From an uncultured Ignavibacteriota bacterium (GTDB lineage: Bacteria > Bacteroidota > Ignavibacteria > Tepidaquicellales > Tepidaquicellaceae), in NCBI GenBank assembly GCA_937959065.1, contig CALGOI010000276.1, forward strand, positions 1 through 9,176: 9,176 bases of DNA, in the 5' to 3' direction. Numbering within the stretch: the stretch's first letter is position 1; the number at the start of each line of letters is the position of its first letter. A program made the translations under genes and the position numbers. Below the pieces are notes generated by a model that worked only from the letters and a program-made list of their open reading frames with translations, made no database searches and was not told the origin of the DNA. Shown here in pieces: positions 7,165-9,176 of the stretch.

Positions 7165-7845
7165 GCAATAGTTCTCATAGATGCCATCGAGGAAAGTCCA
7201 CTGCAATGAAGCTGCTTCATCGACTGTAGTTACTACTCTCTTCTCTTCGTCTTCATTCGAGCATCTTTCTAAGATCGCATCGAGTTCGTCTTTAGAGTGA
7301 TATATGTCTGCTTCCTCGTGAACTTTGAAGTACTCGACTGCATCATAATTATCTATTCCGTAAAACTTTTGTAAGCCTTCTACTTTGGTCTTTGATATCT
7401 CAGGAACCTGTGACTCGTAAGCATAAAGCGCTGCAAGACCTAACTCAATTTCTGGTGAACGTGTTAGTTCATACATTCCATCTACAAGATATTCAGTCTC
7501 TCTTAGCGGAGTTGAATTTCTTACTTCATCTTCTGTAAGACCTAAGCTCTTTGCAAAATTCATCCATAATTCAGGGTGATTGTTTACACCTGTCTTATAC
7601 CCTTCTTCGTCTGCAAGGTTTTGCATTAACATATCCCTTGTCTTTCTATCTTCACAATTTGAGTGAACAGAGCTAACAAATCTTGGGAAATGTTTTACGA
7701 AATGATAGTATTGTTTAGCGTATTCTTTTAATTCATCTTGCGTGAGTGTCCCTTCGTTCCATTTTACATAAAAGGGATGCTTTAAGAGGGATTTTGCCTC
7801 TATTGTATCGTTAATTTCATTTATGAAATTTGTTCTTTCTGTCAT
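7156..7845 (-). CDS. CADD/CT610-type haem-oxygenase-like metalloenzyme, probable p-aminobenzoate synthase
   Basis: This 229-residue cytoplasmic protein has the all-helical TenA/PqqC/haem-oxygenase fold and closely resembles chlamydial CADD (CT610), for example HPFYVKWNEGTLTQDELKEY (23-42) and ALYAYESQVP (139-148). CADD and a Nitrosomonas homologue supply p-aminobenzoate for folate when pabABC is absent. The reported mechanism is an oxygen-dependent dimetal reaction consuming the enzyme's own Tyr27 and Lys152. Their counterparts here are Tyr26 (HPFYVKW) and Lys154 (SKTKVEG). All six metal ligands of CADD also have counterparts: Glu80, His90, Glu144, His176, Asp180 and His183 (the last three in HEEADIYH). 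The alignment was made by eye from memory of the CT610 sequence. The upstream neighbour is gcvP, a folate-linked one-carbon gene, 68 bases away. An own hairpin terminator follows. The ATG at 7845 gives the normal family length; no Shine-Dalgarno sequence is visible. Confidence 0.9.
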   Translation of the reverse strand: MTERTNFINEINDTIEAKSLLKHPFYVKWNEGTLTQDELKEYAKQYYHFVKHFPRFVSSVHSNCEDRKTRDMLMQNLADEEGYKTGVNNHPELWMNFAKSLGLTEDEVRNSTPLRETEYLVDGMYELTRSPEIELGLAALYAYESQVPEISKTKVEGLQKFYGIDNYDAVEYFKVHEEADIYHSKDELDAILERCSNEDEEKRVVTTVDEAASLQWTFLDGIYENYCQN

Positions 7846-7863
7846 TATCTGCTATTTATTTAA

Positions 7864-7896
7864 TGAACTTACGAATTTAGTAATTAGTAAAACAAA
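7864..7896 (-). promoter_or_regulatory. Tentative Bacteroidota-type promoter for the CADD-like gene
   Basis: In the 68-base gap between gcvP and the CADD-like gene, the minus strand carries TTTG (7896-7893), a 21-base spacer and TAAGTTCA (7871-7864). This resembles the TTTG / TAnnTTTG promoter elements described for Bacteroidota, with the second element matching only TA and TT. The start codon is 18 bases further on. In AT-rich DNA such matches arise easily, so this is only a candidate. The gene may simply be co-transcribed with gcvP, since no terminator hairpin is visible in the gap. Confidence 0.2.
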
Positions 7897-7913
7897 TTTA
7901 AATGCTAAAATCT

Positions 7914-9176
7914 TTAATTAACTGTAGTTTCATTCAGTTGACTGTTTTGCTCCACCTCCGCATAATCATTAATGTCTATACAGCTGCAAATTAGATTCCG
8001 GTCGCCATAAGCGCTATCTATTCTCCTTACACTTGGCCAGAATTTGTTCAATCTGGTGAAATCTACCGGATAAGCCGCTTTTTCACGTGAATATTGATGA
8101 TTCCAGTCGTCCTTTATTACAGAAGTTGCCGTATGTGGAGCATTTTTCAACACATTATCTTGTATATCGGCTGTTCCTTCCTCGATTTCCCTGATTTCCT
8201 CTCTTATCGAAAGCAATGCATCGATAAACTTGTCTATCTCCCCTTTCGCTTCACTTTCAGTAGGCTCGATCATCATTGTACCGGGAACCGGGAATGATAC
8301 TGTTGGAGCGTGAAATCCATAGTCCATTAATCTTTTTGCTATATCCTCGATTTCGACTTTTGCAGTATGTTTAAAATCCCTTGCATCGAAAATCAACTCA
8401 TGAGCCACCCTGTCATTTTTACCGGTGTAAAGCACTTTGAATACACTTTCCAAACGTGCTTTCATATAATTCGCATTGAGAATAGCCACTTTAGTTGCAT
8501 TGGTCAATCCTTCTGCACCCATTAAAAGAATATATGCATAAGAAATTATTAGAATACTAGCGCTACCCCATGGAGCTGATGATACCGCACCAATTGATTT
8601 AGGAGTTCCAATATCGGCAAATATATGACCCGGTAGAAACTCAACTAAATGCTCTGCTACGCCAATCGGACCAATGCCCGGTCCTCCGCCGCCATGTGGA
8701 ATACAGAATGTTTTATGAAGATTAAGATGACAAACGTCTGCACCAATTTCAGCCGGCGATGTAAGACCAACCTGCGCGTTCATATTGGCACCGTCCATGT
8801 AAACCTGTCCGCCGTTATCATGTATTATCTTACACATATCCTTTATACCCTCTTCGAATACACCGTGAGTCGAAGGATAAGTCACCATCAGCGCGGCAAG
8901 TGTATCTTTGTACTGTTCTGCTTTTGCTTTAAGGTCTTCGATATCGATGTTTCCGTTTTCATCACACTTTACTACTACAACTTTCATTCCTGCCATTACT
9001 GCGCTTGCCGGATTAGTACCGTGAGCGGATGATGGAATAAGACAAATGTTTCTCTCGGTCTCACCTTTATCATCAAGGTAAGCTCTTATAACAAGCATTC
9101 CCGCATATTCCCCCTGCGCCCCTGAATTTGGCTGCAAGGACACAGCATATTCACAGGTTTTTATTGAACCATTCAC
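7914..9176 (-). CDS. gcvP: Glycine dehydrogenase (decarboxylating), P protein of glycine cleavage, C-terminal part; 5' end outside window
   Basis: The P protein is a PLP enzyme that decarboxylates glycine and passes the aminomethyl group to the lipoyl H protein. The T protein then transfers the carbon to tetrahydrofolate. The visible 420 residues match the C-terminal half of the long single-chain form (usually about 950 residues): SLQPNSGAQGEYAG (13-26), IPSSAHGTNPASA (47-59), TYPSTHGVFEE (99-109), GGQVYMDGANMNAQVG (122-137), the PLP site HLNLHKTFCIPHGGGGPG with Lys155, YGFHAPTVSFPVPGT, and the ending RIDSAYGDRNLICSC. SLQPNSGAQGEYAG, rather than the QPAAGA type, argues against the split GcvPB subunit. 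The frame starts at a GTG exactly at the window edge, but this is an internal Val, not a start. The first ten or so residues (VNGSIKTCEY) are unlike the expected family sequence. A CADD-like gene follows after 68 bases. Confidence 0.96.
   Translation of the reverse strand: MNGSIKTCEYAVSLQPNSGAQGEYAGMLVIRAYLDDKGETERNICLIPSSAHGTNPASAVMAGMKVVVVKCDENGNIDIEDLKAKAEQYKDTLAALMVTYPSTHGVFEEGIKDMCKIIHDNGGQVYMDGANMNAQVGLTSPAEIGADVCHLNLHKTFCIPHGGGGPGIGPIGVAEHLVEFLPGHIFADIGTPKSIGAVSSAPWGSASILIISYAYILLMGAEGLTNATKVAILNANYMKARLESVFKVLYTGKNDRVAHELIFDARDFKHTAKVEIEDIAKRLMDYGFHAPTVSFPVPGTMMIEPTESEAKGEIDKFIDALLSIREEIREIEEGTADIQDNVLKNAPHTATSVIKDDWNHQYSREKAAYPVDFTRLNKFWPSVRRIDSAYGDRNLICSCIDINDYAEVEQNSQLNETTVN

Noticed and set aside
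7156..7845. Annotation as TenA thiaminase II or PqqC
   Set aside because: The fold is shared, but the residue pattern (HPFYVKW, AYESQVP, HEEADIYH) follows CADD/CT610, and there are no thiamine or PQQ genes nearby.
8649..9032. Plus-strand open frame of 127 codons inside gcvP
   Set aside because: It lies wholly within a strongly conserved gcvP region in the opposite direction, and its product is a Cys/Tyr-rich sequence with no recognisable domain: a shadow frame.
9174..9176. GTG at the window edge as the gcvP start
   Set aside because: The family needs about 530 more N-terminal residues, and the protein would begin in the middle of the PLP domain, so the gene is cut by the window.
1..9176. 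CRISPR arrays, insertion sequences, tRNA/rRNA genes, integrase sites
   Set aside because: No direct repeat arrays, transposase or integrase motifs, cloverleaf candidates or rRNA-like stretches were seen; coding density is high throughout.

Overview
This is an AT-rich window from a Gram-negative bacterium with outer-membrane proteins, complex I and c-type cytochromes. None of the visible starts on the minus strand has a good Shine-Dalgarno sequence, and there are AT-rich leaders, a DUF2723 protein and an Omp85 protein. Together these point to the Bacteroidota/Ignavibacteria/Chlorobi (FCB) superphylum. That assignment is an inference from gene style, not from a marker gene.

Layout: the left edge (2-838, plus strand) is the C-terminal part of NuoL, the proton-pumping antiporter-like subunit of respiratory complex I. 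It ends at a hairpin terminator (861-893) that lies between two convergent transcripts. Everything to the right is on the minus strand. Read in the direction of transcription, the order is: the C-terminal 420 residues of glycine dehydrogenase (gcvP, 9176-7914, cut by the window edge); a CADD/CT610-type haem-oxygenase-fold protein (7845-7156); a hairpin terminator (7130-7103); then six closely packed genes (7080-919). These six are a YccU-like CoA-binding protein, a DUF2723/TMEM260-like polytopic membrane protein, a single-POTRA Omp85 protein, the 16S rRNA methyltransferase RsmE, an uncharacterised outer-membrane beta-barrel, and a two-haem cytochrome c lipoprotein. Junctions are one-base overlaps (TGATG, TAATG) or gaps of 9-19 bases, so they probably form one operon.

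How the genes fit together: the gcvP-CADD pair has a one-carbon/folate theme. GcvP feeds the glycine cleavage system, which charges tetrahydrofolate. CADD-type proteins make the p-aminobenzoate part of folate by sacrificing their own side chains. The six-gene cluster is mainly concerned with the envelope (DUF2723 protein, Omp85, beta-barrel, exported cytochrome), with two housekeeping passengers (CoA-binding protein, RsmE). The most notable item is the CADD homologue, which keeps the Tyr and Lys reported as self-sacrificed in the chlamydial enzyme and all the metal ligands. The next is the cytochrome, whose first haem domain carries a Cys placed as in the SoxA/TsdA group of thiosulfate cytochromes. 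I see no mobile element, CRISPR array, tRNA or rRNA gene, and no gene-free stretch longer than about 80 bases.
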